From: Clavelina lepadiformis
Taxonomy: Eukaryota; Chordata; Ascidiacea; Aplousobranchia; Clavelinidae
DNA: 64,000 nucleotides
Assembly (NCBI RefSeq): GCF_947623445.1
Contig: NC_135243.1
Coordinates: 4,342,501 to 4,406,500, forward strand
Direction of reading: 5' to 3'
Shown here: one piece after another, positions 10,901 through 23,580 of the stretch
Position numbering within the stretch: the first letter of the stretch is position 1
Layout: each line of letters opens with the position of its first letter
Program-made: the position numbers and the translations under genes
The notes under the pieces: generated by a model
Database searches by the model: none
Told to the model about the DNA's origin: nothing
The model's input: the letters and a program-made list of their open reading frames with translations, nothing else

Positions 10901-13900
10901 AAATTCAATTAAATTTTATATTCTGCATTAAAATGATTTCTTCTTTTCTCCATTGGAATACACGCTTTGTATGTACTTCAAACTTGATTATAGATTGGCA
11001 ATTAAGTTAACTTTCATTGCATCGACACAAAAAACAACCCTATTTTACAAAGCTGGCACTCTACAGTAAGGAAAGGTGCATTACATTTCACATTCTGTAT
11101 TTGTGTCCAACAGACTTTCCTCAACCAGCTTAAAGAGATGCTTCTCGAGGAGGGACCGGAGCTGTTTCGTGAGGGACACATCAAGGAAGCAATATCTCAG
11201 CTCAGTGAGGCGATAAACATATGCAACTACATGAAGACTGAAGGCATTAAAGGCCACATGGAGAATTTAGATAAGCTCCTGATGGAACGGGCCACCATGC
11301 ACTTGAATTCGGTGAGGTTTGTCTTGAGCTTGGTGGAATTAAACTGTTCAATTAAATGCTGCCACTGCTGTGACTAAATCAGTTGGTGAAGTGTACACAC
11401 TATGTTGTTTTGATAACTTTACTCATACATTTTTGGGTTGGTATTGATACCATTTGTAGTGAAAACTACGTATATATGTAATATGATTTCTTTAGGGAAA
11501 CTCAGTTGCTGCAATAGACGATTCAGACAAGGGTAAGTTTTAAATATTGTATTTGTAAATGATAAATTTGTGATTATTCGTTTCACTTGCATATAAATCT
11601 ACTTTTCTTCCTTTCAATTAATTAACCTTGTAGACAAAAGTATCAAACCCAGTATATATTGCTTAAGATTTTATAAATATTGTGACCTTTCTGTAAATGT
11701 TTATAAAGTGTCTTTTAAAATCACAACGGAAAATCCGTTGCTCAATGTCAGCCAAAAATAAAATCTCACATCAGTTAATTATTAACTATGTTCTTATGGT
11801 ATGTTTCAATGTTTTCTATATGACTTACTTGAATTTGTTTTGTTAGTGGGCGCTGTGTTTACTTAGCTTAGAAAGCGGTTGGCACAACAGTAGTAGCTTG
11901 ATATAAATGTCTTGTGTATGCGCCAGATCCTTGTAAAATTTTATTGTTTTATTGAACTTTTAATTAACTATAAACAAAAAATGCAACTTGCCACCTTGCT
12001 TTGATGTGGTCTTACTTCTAAGCAAGCTTAGTTTTGTGGTAAGCTATAGCCAATGGTTGTAGGCCCTGCATTAATAACTAGTAATATGATACATGATTAA
12101 CACAAACTGCATAATCAAAATGAAGGAAAAATGAACCTTAAATAGGTTGAGGCATGTATTGGACAAGGCGAATTTAGACTGAGCTTATTTTGTAATTAAC
12201 GTCGGCTATATCACTTTTCGAGCTTTTCGCAATCAGTTTCTATTTTTATGAGTTTGTCCCAGACCATATTAATGTTTTCTCAAGATTGTTGTTGCTGGTA
12301 GATTTACAGTATTTTCTAATATTAACTTTCTCATTGTAGCAATCAGTATATCCAATGGCCAGAATCAAAACGCTTTAAGATTCAAGGCAAGAATGCTTGT
12401 GGAATGCGGTAAGAGGAATGAAGCTCTGTGCTTCCTGCTCAAGCACCAACAGACTCAGACTTTAGTGAGTGGTTCTTCATCAAATCATTTGGACTTAAGC
12501 TTTTGCTTGGGTGGCTTGGAATGTTTCATATACAGTATATGCTTAACTTGACATTACCAATTTTTCATGGGTAACATTTTCGATTCGTGCTGTTAAGCTG
12601 TTGTGTAATTAAGAACTTATTAATTTTCCACGCCTCCAACGTTGCTTCCTAAATCATAATTACAGCATATTGGTCTAGCAATATATAACATTGCATTCCA
12701 GGACGCAGAATCGACTCAGCTTTGCAATATTTTGAAACAAAGTTTGGGTGTTCGTGATGACGCTTCTCTTCCCACCAACACAAAGGGTGCGATCGGTGAT
12801 GGACGAAGTCGCCCCTCCCCTGCTCAATCCTTCCAGTCAACTGAAGTAGTTAACTCAAATGCATTCGGTGTCCATAAATCTTCATGGCCAGTTATAAATG
12901 GTAGTGGCGATAATAAGAACTCGTTTGCGCCGTCTTATTCTAATTTTGGAGATGTTAGTTCACTGTTGGGTCCAGCAATCCAAGCACTGCATTCGAACAC
13001 TGATCCTTTTCCGCAACGTGGCAGTCATTTTCAGCAGTTTTTCAACCAACCAAAGAAACCAAATGTCTCGTCATCTTTTAATTCATTTTCACCTGGTCTT
13101 GGACTCGACACTCAAATTCCAGGAACAATTATGCCTCCGAATACCAGCGCTCTCTTTCCTTCGTCCAACTTCCAACCTCCTTCCTGTTCCTCATCGTCCT
13201 TATTCTCCTCCGATCTCTACAGCCCCCAGGAGCAAAACACTAACGGAGTCGCGCGTGATGTGTCTCGACCTTTGCCAATTGGATTTCGGCGGCAGCAAAA
13301 CTCGACGTCGTCACCTTGGAACGAATCCACGTCTCTTGGACTCTCCAGCGTAGGGAGTGAGTCGAGCGTGGATAATAAGATCGATGAGGAACTCGCTCGA
13401 GCCATCGAGGAAGAACTTGGAACTAATAATAATGTCAGTTTGTGCAAATATATGTTGATGATGATTTAAGCTTGTGATGTTACCCAAGGCAGAATCTTGT
13501 TTTGATTTGAGCCAGTCATAGAAAGTTACACGGCTTCAAATTATTATTAGTACACTTTGTGAATATCAATCACGGTCACACCATAGTGGAAATAAAATCT
13601 TGCTTCTATGTTCACAGATTTCTTCTTTTTCACCCGGCATTCCTTGGTCAGCTAACTTGGAGCAAGTAAACAGTAGTCTTTCATTCAGAGGTATATAAAT
13701 ATAAACACACTGTTGTTGTATGTATCGAATGCTCACAAATGTTTGATGATTGTGGGCAGCACATGTCGTACTTTTACGGCTAATGTTGTGTTGTTCACTA
13801 TCTGTTTTGTAATGAATTGCTTATTACTTGGATATTATTATTGGTCAAAGTTTCATCAAGTAATGTAAATTATACATATTATATATATACCATGTTTCAC

Positions 13901-16900
13901 GAACCATTTTCTGGAGGTTTTTGATAAATATCTTAAGTCATCGTGAAATACTTTTGTGTAGTACCTGATTAATTTTAGTATTTTGTAACACAAAGATATT
14001 GCCACTTGTAGTAGTCATACCTCACGACGTAATCTATCCTAAAGATCTTGCTGTTTTTTCATCTCCTTTCATAACTTACTTGCAAGTTTTCATTTAATTG
14101 ACTTTCCTGCTTTTATCTTTTCTGGGGAGTGTGTCTATAGTAGGCCTAAAATCGGTTGGATTATGTTCCTGTATGCTGCTAGCTTTTTATGGGAAACTAT
14201 TTATCTTGATGATGGAGTGCCTATATTAAGGGTATTATATACGGTACTGACAGTTTTTCCATGTATATATTTCAAGAATTTCAAAAACATGATTAATATT
14301 AGGTACATAGTGGTGGTTATGAAATGCATAAGTTTTATAATTATGATACTTTCCGAATAAAGACAGGAAAGGCATAATACAAGTACTTTTATTGTAAATT
14401 TTTATGCCCATTATGTTGTCTTTTGTGTGGTTTATTCTTTCCTTTACTATGGAGCTAAGTACATGTTATAACTATTTTACCAGTTTTAAAAGTGCTCAGT
14501 GTGATGTCATAGGTTGCCTGCATTTTTCATGTAGCTTGAAAATATTGTTTTGATTAATATAAATATTTTGACCATGCTGTTTGATGTATATAATATACCT
14601 AGATCAATGCTAAGAATTAACAAATAAAACCTACTGGTCATATAAGGACAATAATCCATCATAATAATTAATATATATATAAGATTATGGTCAGTTTTAT
14701 TGTTTTGGCTCTAGTGTTCGTTTTGCATAATAAGAATCATAACTTCCAACTTTTCGCGCCTATTTTAATAAGTATGGTTAGGGCTTAACTGTAAAATTTC
14801 TTTGTTTTAACTTTAAACTACACAAATTTAGGCAATGAAAACACGTCAAGCTACAGTCATTTTCCCATCGGTTCGTCTAAAACTGGGTTCACTGGGTCAG
14901 TTTTGGGTCCAGCCATGCTCGGTATCCACACAACGGCTCAAACAGTTAAGCCTGCCCCGCCTTCACCGATTGACACAAACCCAGGTGAGAATAAGCATCC
15001 AGTCAATATTTTTACGACTAATAATTAGTAATAGTTATAATCACATGTGATGTGTGGTGCAGAGTTGTTCTGATAGTGGCAGACTAGCAAACAAAAAGTA
15101 ACTACGGGAAAAGTTATACCTAGTGACCCATTCATGTTAGCTTCATCAGGGCAATGGCTTGTTGCTTTTTGGCTTTGTCTTGATGAAGATAACCCGAATT
15201 TGAATGTAACCCGAACAGTATATTTCAGATGCAAGGTATTAGCGCAAACAGTATATTTAGTCGTGAGGACATTTGTAACATGATGTACACAACAGAACTA
15301 TCTTGTTAAATATTGAAACACACTATAATTATATCTAGAAGAGCTGCATTCTGTTGCATAACATTCACTATAGTTAGCTCCCGGGTACGTAAACAAATAA
15401 GGCCAAAGTATGATGAACCGTTTTGACTACAGACGAAATGCTACCGAATTTAATTTACAATAATTCTGCCTCTGCACAAGTAGACCTGTTCTGGATGCCA
15501 GATAGCAAGGAGATTTCTCATTCTCATTGCAGAACCAACTCCTCCGTACGTGGAAGCACCAGACCAAGCAGAAATGAATGATTCTCTGAGTGAAATTTTA
15601 AGAAATCCACTGCACGATACTCATGAGTTTAAACTCGGCTGCACGGAATGCGTGTTAAGGACTGGGTCAAGGGTCGTGGACTTCAAGTAAGTTTCAAATT
15701 AACTGTTAAACCTTTAAACATAATCAACTACTTTTTTGGTGAATTTGTTTCAATAATTCATTGAAAGATTTACACTCCTTATAAAAGTGAACGAAAACTG
15801 CAAATGATATTTTTTTATATAGATTTATATGCACAGTGAAAGTTGGTTAAATCAACTTCTTGATAACTTGAAATAACTCGACTGGTTTTGAAAAAATGCC
15901 AGTTTTATAGTAATACTATGTAAATGATCTTCAGATAATGCTTATTTTTTGTCAGCCCCTTATCTTTAACTTTCAGTGAATGAGGTTTTGCTGTACTGTA
16001 ACGTTATTAATTAAACTTGTGTGCTCTTGCTGTGTTTGGTGATGGTATGTTGGTAATGTTAACTTACAAATTATCTAGTTAATGTTAAAGTTAGCAATTA
16101 ATATTTTGTTAAACGTACAGACATGATGAAGCAGTTCAGCATCTATGTTACAAAAACATTCTACTATGCCGACGTCGTGGAAACGTGGATTGGGTTAAGA
16201 TCCGACCCCGTCCTCAACCCCAATCCAAGGCCCAGCTCTACGATGGTCCGTATTACATTTGCAAAGATCTGATGTCGGGACAGGATTGCACTTATCCTGC
16301 TGTCTGTACGTTTGCATACAACCAAGAAGAAATCGATGTTTGGACACTTGAAAGAAAGGGAATGCTCAACAGGTGCAACATGTTCATGTCTGCATTTATT
16401 GACACAATTGTCATAATGACATTACAATATCATTGTAATGCAATGTACCAACTGTTGTTTCGACTTCAATATAAAATGTACCAAACCTTACACAGGCACT
16501 GATTTTGTGTCGAGGTATAGTGTTCATAACAATGAATGGGTCTTTTATTCTGAAATGCTGATTTTAGCAATGCAACCTTATACTGCGACAACTCATACAT
16601 GAATTTTCACCATGCTATGTCTGCTTCATAAAATTGGTTAAGCTGATCAGATGTTAATCGATTAGTTCATCATTATTTCTCAGAGCTTGGCTGTGCAAAT
16701 CAATGGACATGAATTTTGTCAAGAATCTTTCTCTGGTCGGATTAATTCTGTGCAAACATCGTGGAATATTTGATTTTTTGTGCAAGATGTGTTTTCAAAA
16801 CAAACCACGGATCATAAGCAAGTTTTCACCAACGCTCGGAAAATGCACCAATGAAAACACTCCTCACCGTAACATCTTGGACCATCAACAACTGGTTGGT

Positions 16901-19900
16901 TTAGATTTACCTTCGCTTATAAACTTTCAAAGCCAAGTTCTGTGCTTCATGTTATTAGCAGTAACAGAACATTATTATCATTGCATCAATTTGAAATAGG
17001 CATTAACGTCGGCTTTTGTTTACTTAACTTTCAGTGCTCATCGACTTGTGTCAATGTTTATGTAATAATCCAATTCTTTTGATGGGATTGCTCAAACTGT
17101 TAACTTTTTCTTCATCAATGTGAAATATACTGCATGCTTAACCTTTTAATATCAGATCAGTCTGTTTTAAAATACGTACAAGACAATATATTTGTGTTCT
17201 CACAGACACACATACTCCGCGAGGGAACAGTGAAATACACTGAAATTCGTTCGCCTACTCAGCAAGCAATTTTGTGTCGCCATGCTATAAGATTTCAATG
17301 TTCAAGAGGAGAAGAATGTCACTTTGCGCATAGTCTTGTCGAAAGAGATATATGGGCCATTATGAACAAAGAAAAGTACGTTATTGTTGGAGATATTTCA
17401 GAGAAAAATGTTTTTATTTGGATTCACTTGGTTTGTCCATGCTAGCAAGAGAAAGGTCAAAGGTTAATGTCAGGATAAAAATTACTCGGACTCAGATTTA
17501 AACCTTAACAAAATAATTATGTTAAAGTTTTTTGTTTTAATATTTTCATACTCATGACATTTTTTTAATATTTTTTACGAATATTCTCAACACTTTTTAG
17601 TTTGTCTGCCGCCGATATCGTCAAGCAATCGCTGGAGCATATGAACAAGCAGGTGTCAGCCAATCAGGATTCAGACTCAGTGGCACTGTTTTCCACCGAT
17701 GGAAGTTTGTCGGAGTTTAGGTGAGAACTTTCAAATGTATCATCGACATCAGATAAACATTGTGTGTGCTTTCAACACCATTTGTTGGTGGGAAAGAGAA
17801 AAAAACTAGAATTTTTTTGGAAAAGATTGTCATTAGGGTTGCAGTCGATTTCATTTTTAATTCTCAAACACTGCACGTAATCACAGGTGGAAGGCCAAGT
17901 TCATATGCTCGCTTTGCCACAAAAATGGCCAGATAAACGAAGCTACGAAGGATATGAAATACTGCACTGCTCGCGCTCAGCATTCTTGGACCACCAATAA
18001 GAAGGTGATGTTGGTGTTCACGGCAAGGAAGGCCTGGGCACAAGTGCGAGATCTGCCTTATCTTAAGAACAAGGTGAATTTATAACTAGTGGTTCACATC
18101 TTGATTGCTAAGATTGTGTTCTCCAAAAACATGCTCAAACTTTTAAAGTATGTCCGCATGATTAGGTTAGTTTTGATTCTCTTGAAACCCTTGTTGAGAG
18201 ATAAAAGCTGCTGTAACGAATATTCCTTTAGTGTTTCTGTAGCCCTTTCTAGACTTCACAAAAGTCAAACAGGCCAAGATTCGGCACAATTATCTGAAAA
18301 CTTATCAGTTTACGTATTAAATTATCATAATTGGCGTATCCATCTTTAAACAAGAGGCTGTCTGTTGGCTAGAATCTTCCTGCTCGTTTTGAACTTTGCG
18401 AGAACTACAGACGCAACAAGAAGTGCACTTTCTCCGGGAAATGCAACTTCGCCCATTCCCAAGAGGAGATGGATATCTGGATGTACTTGAGAGAAAACAC
18501 GTGTATGTACTTTGCAAGGAATATGTTATTTCTTCTAGCACAGCCTGCTTTTGCATTACATATTTGCTTACTATAATCTGCATATAACTTGCTGAAAGCT
18601 AGGTGGTGTATTTTGAAATGTCTTTCATAGGAAGCGGGATTTCTGACTTAAACCTGTTGTGCTCAATAATCATGATATAAGCTTACATCAGTTTTAATCA
18701 GTACATTACAGTCGTATAACACCTTCAATTTTGGTATAATCACAGTTTTCATATCGTTTTTCATACAGTAATGTATTTATGTTGACTTGACAATTGACAA
18801 ACGACATTTTTATTCCAGTGAAAGACTTGGAAGAATTATACGATGCTCTTACTAAGGACAAGCAAGCAAAGAGCAGCTCACGTAACTCCACACAGGGCCC
18901 TGACGCGAGTAACATTCTTCTTCCGACAGATATCTTACTTCAGGTCTGTACTTGTAGTTGCTTTCATTCTGTGTGCTTGTGATCAGTCAAAACATGTTGT
19001 TTATGATGAGTCTTTCAAACTGAATTGTACCATGGGGAAACCAAGATAATAAGGATAGATCCAACTTGACCATTCTACAGCGCTGTACAAGATCGTTTGT
19101 GTGATTTGACCTGATGACAGACAGTTGGTGACTAGAGTTATGAGCGCACAATGATGGCATGTTATGTTGTAACAACTCATCCTGATTTCATTCCAAGACC
19201 ACGTGTACCCAATACAAACTTTAAAACCCTTACAATAACACAGCAGGGTTAAGCAACCAAATGTAAATTGACCAAAGTTAACCTGTTCTTCTATCTAGTC
19301 ATGCCAGTGTATGGTATCAATCTACAACAGATATTAACCCGACAATGCGTTAACATTTTCTCAGTAGCTTAAACTTTATCACCTCGTACGTAGAGCGCCT
19401 TCCACTGTTGGTTGTGCGACAAAGAGTGCAACGGGCAGAGACAATGGGAGAAGCACTGTCTATCGGAGAAGCACAAACTCCGAGCCATCTCTGACAGCGA
19501 CGGTCACTGGCGCTTCCGCAAGCCGGGAGGGAATTATAAGATCTGTGAAAGGTAACCACCACAAATAGTGATTGATAAGAAGTAGAATTAGATCTTAAAG
19601 CTTGCTTATTATGAGCAGTCACTAGTAGGGTCACGCCTGATTTTCCTGGGAAACTTGTGTAGTTTCCTATGAATCAAAAATAAGAGAATCCCTCTCAGAA
19701 GTTGCGCCATTGTGTTTAGAAACATTTTTTTACGCGCGTGATTTTGCAAGAAATCGACATGATTACCCCAATCCCGTAATGACCACAAAACCAAACTGTA
19801 TCAACCTAACCCTTGTTTTGTGCAATCCAGGCACGGAAAAGGAATGTGTGAGTACGACTTGCTCCCGGCGAGTGAGAACGCTTGTCCGAACGCCCACAGC

Positions 19901-20032
19901 AAGGACGAACTGGAGGAGTGGGTGAACAGAAGACAATACGTCATCAACAGGATAAAGAAAGCACAGGACGACCAACTGATCGACAGCATTGAAAATATGG
20001 ACGATTTAATAAACTGCTCCCCACAGGCGTAG
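7973..20032 (+). CDS. RRM-RRM-ZC3H7 fusion protein: two RBM4-type RRMs, TPR region and CCCH zinc fingers, 20 exons
   Basis: Exons: 7973-8513, 8658-8772, 9999-10085, 10587-10626, 11114-11311, 11496-11532, 12340-12464, 12702-13433, 13618-13690, 14832-14984, 15533-15686, 16121-16372, 16684-16894, 17206-17375, 17601-17720, 17887-18073, 18373-18502, 18819-18943, 19394-19551, 19831-20032. All phases match: 1269 codons. RRM1 (about 2-70: IFVGRL, YGFVHM) and RRM2 (about 77-147) resemble RBM4/lark. From residue 219 on, the protein follows ZC3H7A/B: an IKQGLKFLQSP segment, TPR helices, a Ser/Pro/Asn-rich linker (exon 8), CCCH fingers near 799-818 (last ligand Tyr, as in human), 930-948 and 1074-1093, a C2H2 finger near 1155-1177, and a last CCCH with wide spacing near 1200-1225. 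Vertebrate ZC3H7 proteins bind RNA, including microRNA precursors, and lack RRMs. Exon 2 has no stop, so a separate short RRM gene is unlikely. Confidence 0.9.
8514..8657 (+). other. Intron 1 of the RRM-ZC3H7 gene: 144 bp, stop-free, multiple of three
   Basis: The intron has a strong donor (AG|GTAAGC) and acceptor (TTTACAG), yet it is 3n long and open in frame, so retention would insert 48 residues without a frameshift. The translated intron is rich in Cys, His and aromatics and looks non-coding. Splicing is the default reading. Confidence 0.6.
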
Positions 20033-20099
20033 AACTTCCGACGCGCGCTATTTTAAACTCCCCTCCCCCCCTTTGTCCCTCTTTTTCTGTCATTGTGAC

Positions 20100-20142
20100 T
20101 GACGTCATTATTCATGATGACGTAGTTTGTGTGATGACGTCA
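20100..20142. promoter_or_regulatory. Cluster of CRE-like TGACGTCA sites
   Basis: Two exact palindromic TGACGTCA sites (20100-20107, 20135-20142) flank a TGACGTA half site. Another TGACGTCA is at 20728-20735. CREB/ATF proteins bind this sequence. The cluster falls in the presumed 3'UTR, so a regulatory role is uncertain. Confidence 0.3.
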
Positions 20143-20281
20143 CGGTTTTTCTCAGATAATCATTTTTTAACGTTCTTGAACTTCGGAAGACGAACCAGCG
20201 ATTTTTGATACCCGTGCTTGAACTTTCAACTATTCAACGTGTTCGTGCCAAAAAGAATTAAAAAACTTCCCGTGCCTTATT

Positions 20282-20329
20282 AATAAACGACCAACCTCAA
20301 TGTTTTGGTCCGATTCTTGGCGCAATAAA
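20282..20329 (+). promoter_or_regulatory. Polyadenylation signals of the RRM-ZC3H7 gene
   Basis: Two AATAAA hexamers (20282-20287 and 20324-20329) lie 250-300 bases after the stop codon at 20030-20032, a normal 3'UTR distance. Confidence 0.6.
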
Positions 20330-21400
20330 CTGCTTTCAAAACCCCCGCCAAACTCTAGCGTTATCATTTCCGTATGTTGCTGACATCTCAGCTGCCTAAG
20401 CTGTTTGCGTTCCTTGGGCAATGGCGGTCCTTCTGTTGGTATCTTATCACACGGTAAGGCTTTTATACGTTGCATTTGCTGCGCTGTTTTTATTGAAGGC
20501 CATTCAATATTTTATAACTGATGAAAATAGCATTGTCGGTTTTTTTATTTTACCCACCACACTTTAGCTTTTCGTTTTGCTTCTACGTCCCAACGTCCGC
20601 TTTTCTTTTCCTTGACCCATTTCATCCCCTTGTGAGTTTGTCTTCGGCTCCCGCGTTTTTACAGATTGGTATAAGTTTGTTTTAAGACTCGCCCTCATTT
20701 TACCGCGCGCGTTTTTTGACGTTAGTGTGACGTCATCGTTTACGTAGCTGTGATGCAGTGATTATTGTAACATCACCTCGACCGATACTGTTGCAAAATA
20801 TGTGCTTGTACCACGAATTATTACGTCATTTTTATCGCAGAAGGCACCGTCCGCGCGGTGTCGCTGAAGTTTCACTCATGTAGATTCGGCGCCACTTGCC
20901 CAATGGAATTGTGAATACAAATTACATGCGCCTGGATCGGAGTGTTTTTAGTTGACTGTTCTATTCAGTTTGTTGTAGAATTAAATTCCCTTAAAGGCAA
21001 CAACCAAACAACTTTTTAATTTCCATTAATATAACTTAGTAGGCTTCCAAACTGTTAAAATTAATACAACAACAGCATGGATATTCACAATGCTATTTTA
21101 CTATACGAAAAAAAACACATGTTTCAAAAAAAGACTTACACGCAAAAAAGACTTCAATTTTCCATCTTCAGAGTGAAGCGAAGTGTCCAGGAATTGCAGG
21201 ACGAGAAAAAGAAAAAAATATACGTTGTTGGTGAGAAAGTTGCAGTAAATGGATGAAGTTTGGGTCAATGATCAAGTGTAAGACAACAGGGTCATCGAGA
21301 TAGCAATTAACATGACCATTTTATATTGCAGAAAACGAGTGAAAAATAATAACTAATCTTGGATTTATTGCATAGGACGGCAATATGTAGAATTAGGCCT

Positions 21401-22011
21401 TGTAATGGAATGATTGGTTATTGTTGTTGAACTTGACTGTACCAGTCACTCCAATACAATCTTTGATTGTCTGAATGTTTATTGACTTCGATATAATGAG
21501 TCTCAAGGCCGTTGTTTGCTTAATCAATCCTAGACTCGTTTGTTCAGCTAAAAGCTGATTGTCTTGTAAAGCCGACAAGCAGAGTTGTCTGACCTGACAC
21601 TGAGCTTGTCTTAAATTGTACTGTTCAATAGTTTGCACAAATTGTTGATTGTATGAACTGGTTATATTGATTCTTCGTTGTACGATTACAAATTGACAGA
21701 ACATTGGCACATCAACAGCACTTCATTCAACAGTCAATGTAATAGCATTTTGGCTTAGCTATATTCAACTGCATTAAATTGTTGATTGCTGATTATACCC
21801 AGACTTGTTACTTCGAACTGCCATACGCTAACAAAACTTATTTTCGATAAACTGAACGCATGCGAAAAAGGCGAAAATATTACGTCACAACAATGGTACA
21901 GGAAATGATTGCGGGTCGTGTTACTCTTAGCTAAAACGACATACAAGTACTAGAATTGAAATCTCACATAATCTGTATATTAGTTTTGGTTATAATCACA
22001 ATATTATCACA
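21401..22011 (-). repeat. 3' LTR of the retrotransposon (611 bp)
   Basis: Downstream LTR in element orientation. It is bordered on its inner side by a G-run polypurine tract and on its outer side by the gcct duplication at 21397-21400. Confidence 0.95.
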
Positions 22012-22022
22012 TAACCCCCCCC
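22012..22022 (-). other. Polypurine tract
   Basis: On the minus strand an AGGGGGGGG run sits directly before the 3' LTR, the expected place for plus-strand priming in reverse transcription. Confidence 0.7.
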
Positions 22023-22302
22023 TAGAAATTGTTTTAAAATGAAATTTTAAAGCAATTTCGAAACAAAATAGAAATAAAGTCCCGATAAGCCATAATTAAC
22101 ACAAAGTAATAACAACAAAATCCATATAATGCGGTTAACACAAAGCAAATCACAACAAATGTTAAAACACAAGTATAATACAGTTCATATTGGTTATATA
22201 TCAGTAATAAGGCGTTCACATGTATGCTTTGAAGTCATTGTGCAAAGTTAGTGCAACAATTCAAACCAATTATGATATTTATGAAAGGTCAGAGGTTAAT
22301 TG

Positions 22303-23517
22303 TTAATGAGCGTTACTTTCTGCTGAGTCACTATCTTCAGAGACATTTTGATTATCATTGTTTAAGTCAGATCGGCTAGCATGAACTATGACAGAATGAT
22401 TACGAATAGCATATATTTTATGACGAATAACAGAAACCAACATAGGCAAGGTTAACTTGAAAAACCAGAAAGTGAAAACAATGCTCCAAATATAGCTCAA
22501 AATCAACAGAATAAAACAAAAGCCACTAAGTATCGGCGATGTTATGCTAGAAATCATCTGTAAAAACACATTAGTTAAGGTGTTATCAATATTTTTCTGT
22601 ACATATAACATATCTACTGTATTTTCTGGATTCGTTCTACTTCCAATAAAATGGTATAATTGGTCATGCATCAAACGTGCGCGACTGACAGCTTGTAAAA
22701 TACCTGATAAGTCGTCAAAGTCGTTACCACTGCTAGGAAACAAATGAACAAAGTTAGAAAAATCTATTTCAGAGTAGGGTGCTTGTACAGTAATTAGAGC
22801 AGGTAAAAGTTGCTGGACGTTCTCATGGCGCATAGAGAGTGTATAATTATCAAACACATAATAAGCATCATTAATAAGAAAAGTCATGATTTTGCCAGGA
22901 GTATATTTCTCTACATACTTAACTCCCTTATAAACAACATCATTCGTGCCAACCTGGCCAATATATTTCGTCCCATTATTGTCACTAAATTCTACGAGAG
23001 GTCGAGAGGCAAAAAACTCCCCATGTTTCAAATTATGCAGTAGCGTAGCAGTGATATTTTGGCATGCTACTTCAATCAGTAAATCGCCCAATGCCACGCC
23101 AGTGGCAGGACGACCCAAAAGTTGTGTTAGGACTTCACTTGGAAACAATCGTCCCACTAAAAAATACATATTTGTCAGATACTCTTGTATTTGACATTCA
23201 AGAAAGTGTATATCAGACGTCAAAAAATGAAATGAATCGCTTGTTATGTCATTGACTTCATTCAAAAAATATGTTTCAGCTGTGTGAAAAGAAAAGGAAG
23301 GAAAAGGTATATCATTTTCATCTGCGATTTTGCCCAATTTTATGCCATCAAAACCATTGCAGCTGTAGGGTCTTAAAATCAAACCCCCTGGTGTACAAAT
23401 GGCGTCTGACCCATAACATTTTTGTACGGGACCTGGACAGCGACTTCGTTGATGAATGCTGATGCCTAGAGATTTTATCTCCAGACGAATGAGCTCGTGG
23501 TTCTTGTTATAATGCAT
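22303..23517 (-). CDS. env: Env-like glycoprotein frame, C-terminal part with membrane anchor
   Basis: 404 codons from the first Met; the frame is open from directly after the TAG at 23583-23581 and in the same phase as the upstream part. It holds several Cys and N-glycosylation motifs (NIT, NGT, NYT). A long hydrophobic segment near residues 330-365 should span the membrane. A polar, Ser/Asp-rich tail of about 35 residues follows. This is the layout of a class I or baculovirus-F-like membrane subunit, but I see no furin-type site I would insist on. Whether the intervening TAG is read through, avoided by splicing or simply inactivating cannot be told from sequence alone. Confidence 0.6.
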   Translation of the reverse strand: MHYNKNHELIRLEIKSLGISIHQRSRCPGPVQKCYGSDAICTPGGLILRPYSCNGFDGIKLGKIADENDIPFPSFSFHTAETYFLNEVNDITSDSFHFLTSDIHFLECQIQEYLTNMYFLVGRLFPSEVLTQLLGRPATGVALGDLLIEVACQNITATLLHNLKHGEFFASRPLVEFSDNNGTKYIGQVGTNDVVYKGVKYVEKYTPGKIMTFLINDAYYVFDNYTLSMRHENVQQLLPALITVQAPYSEIDFSNFVHLFPSSGNDFDDLSGILQAVSRARLMHDQLYHFIGSRTNPENTVDMLYVQKNIDNTLTNVFLQMISSITSPILSGFCFILLILSYIWSIVFTFWFFKLTLPMLVSVIRHKIYAIRNHSVIVHASRSDLNNDNQNVSEDSDSAESNAH

Positions 23518-23580
23518 TAAAAGTTCTTCGTGCTTTTGACCTATACGTTTGTAAGGACACTTGGCTTTTATTTTCGAAAC

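Larger units (their letters stand above)
20033..21396. other. 3'UTR and intergenic sequence before the retrotransposon
   Basis: The first ~300 bases are the likely 3'UTR. The rest contains several TGACGTCA-type sites and one run of CG dinucleotides near 20700-20880, but no gene I can support. Confidence 0.55.
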
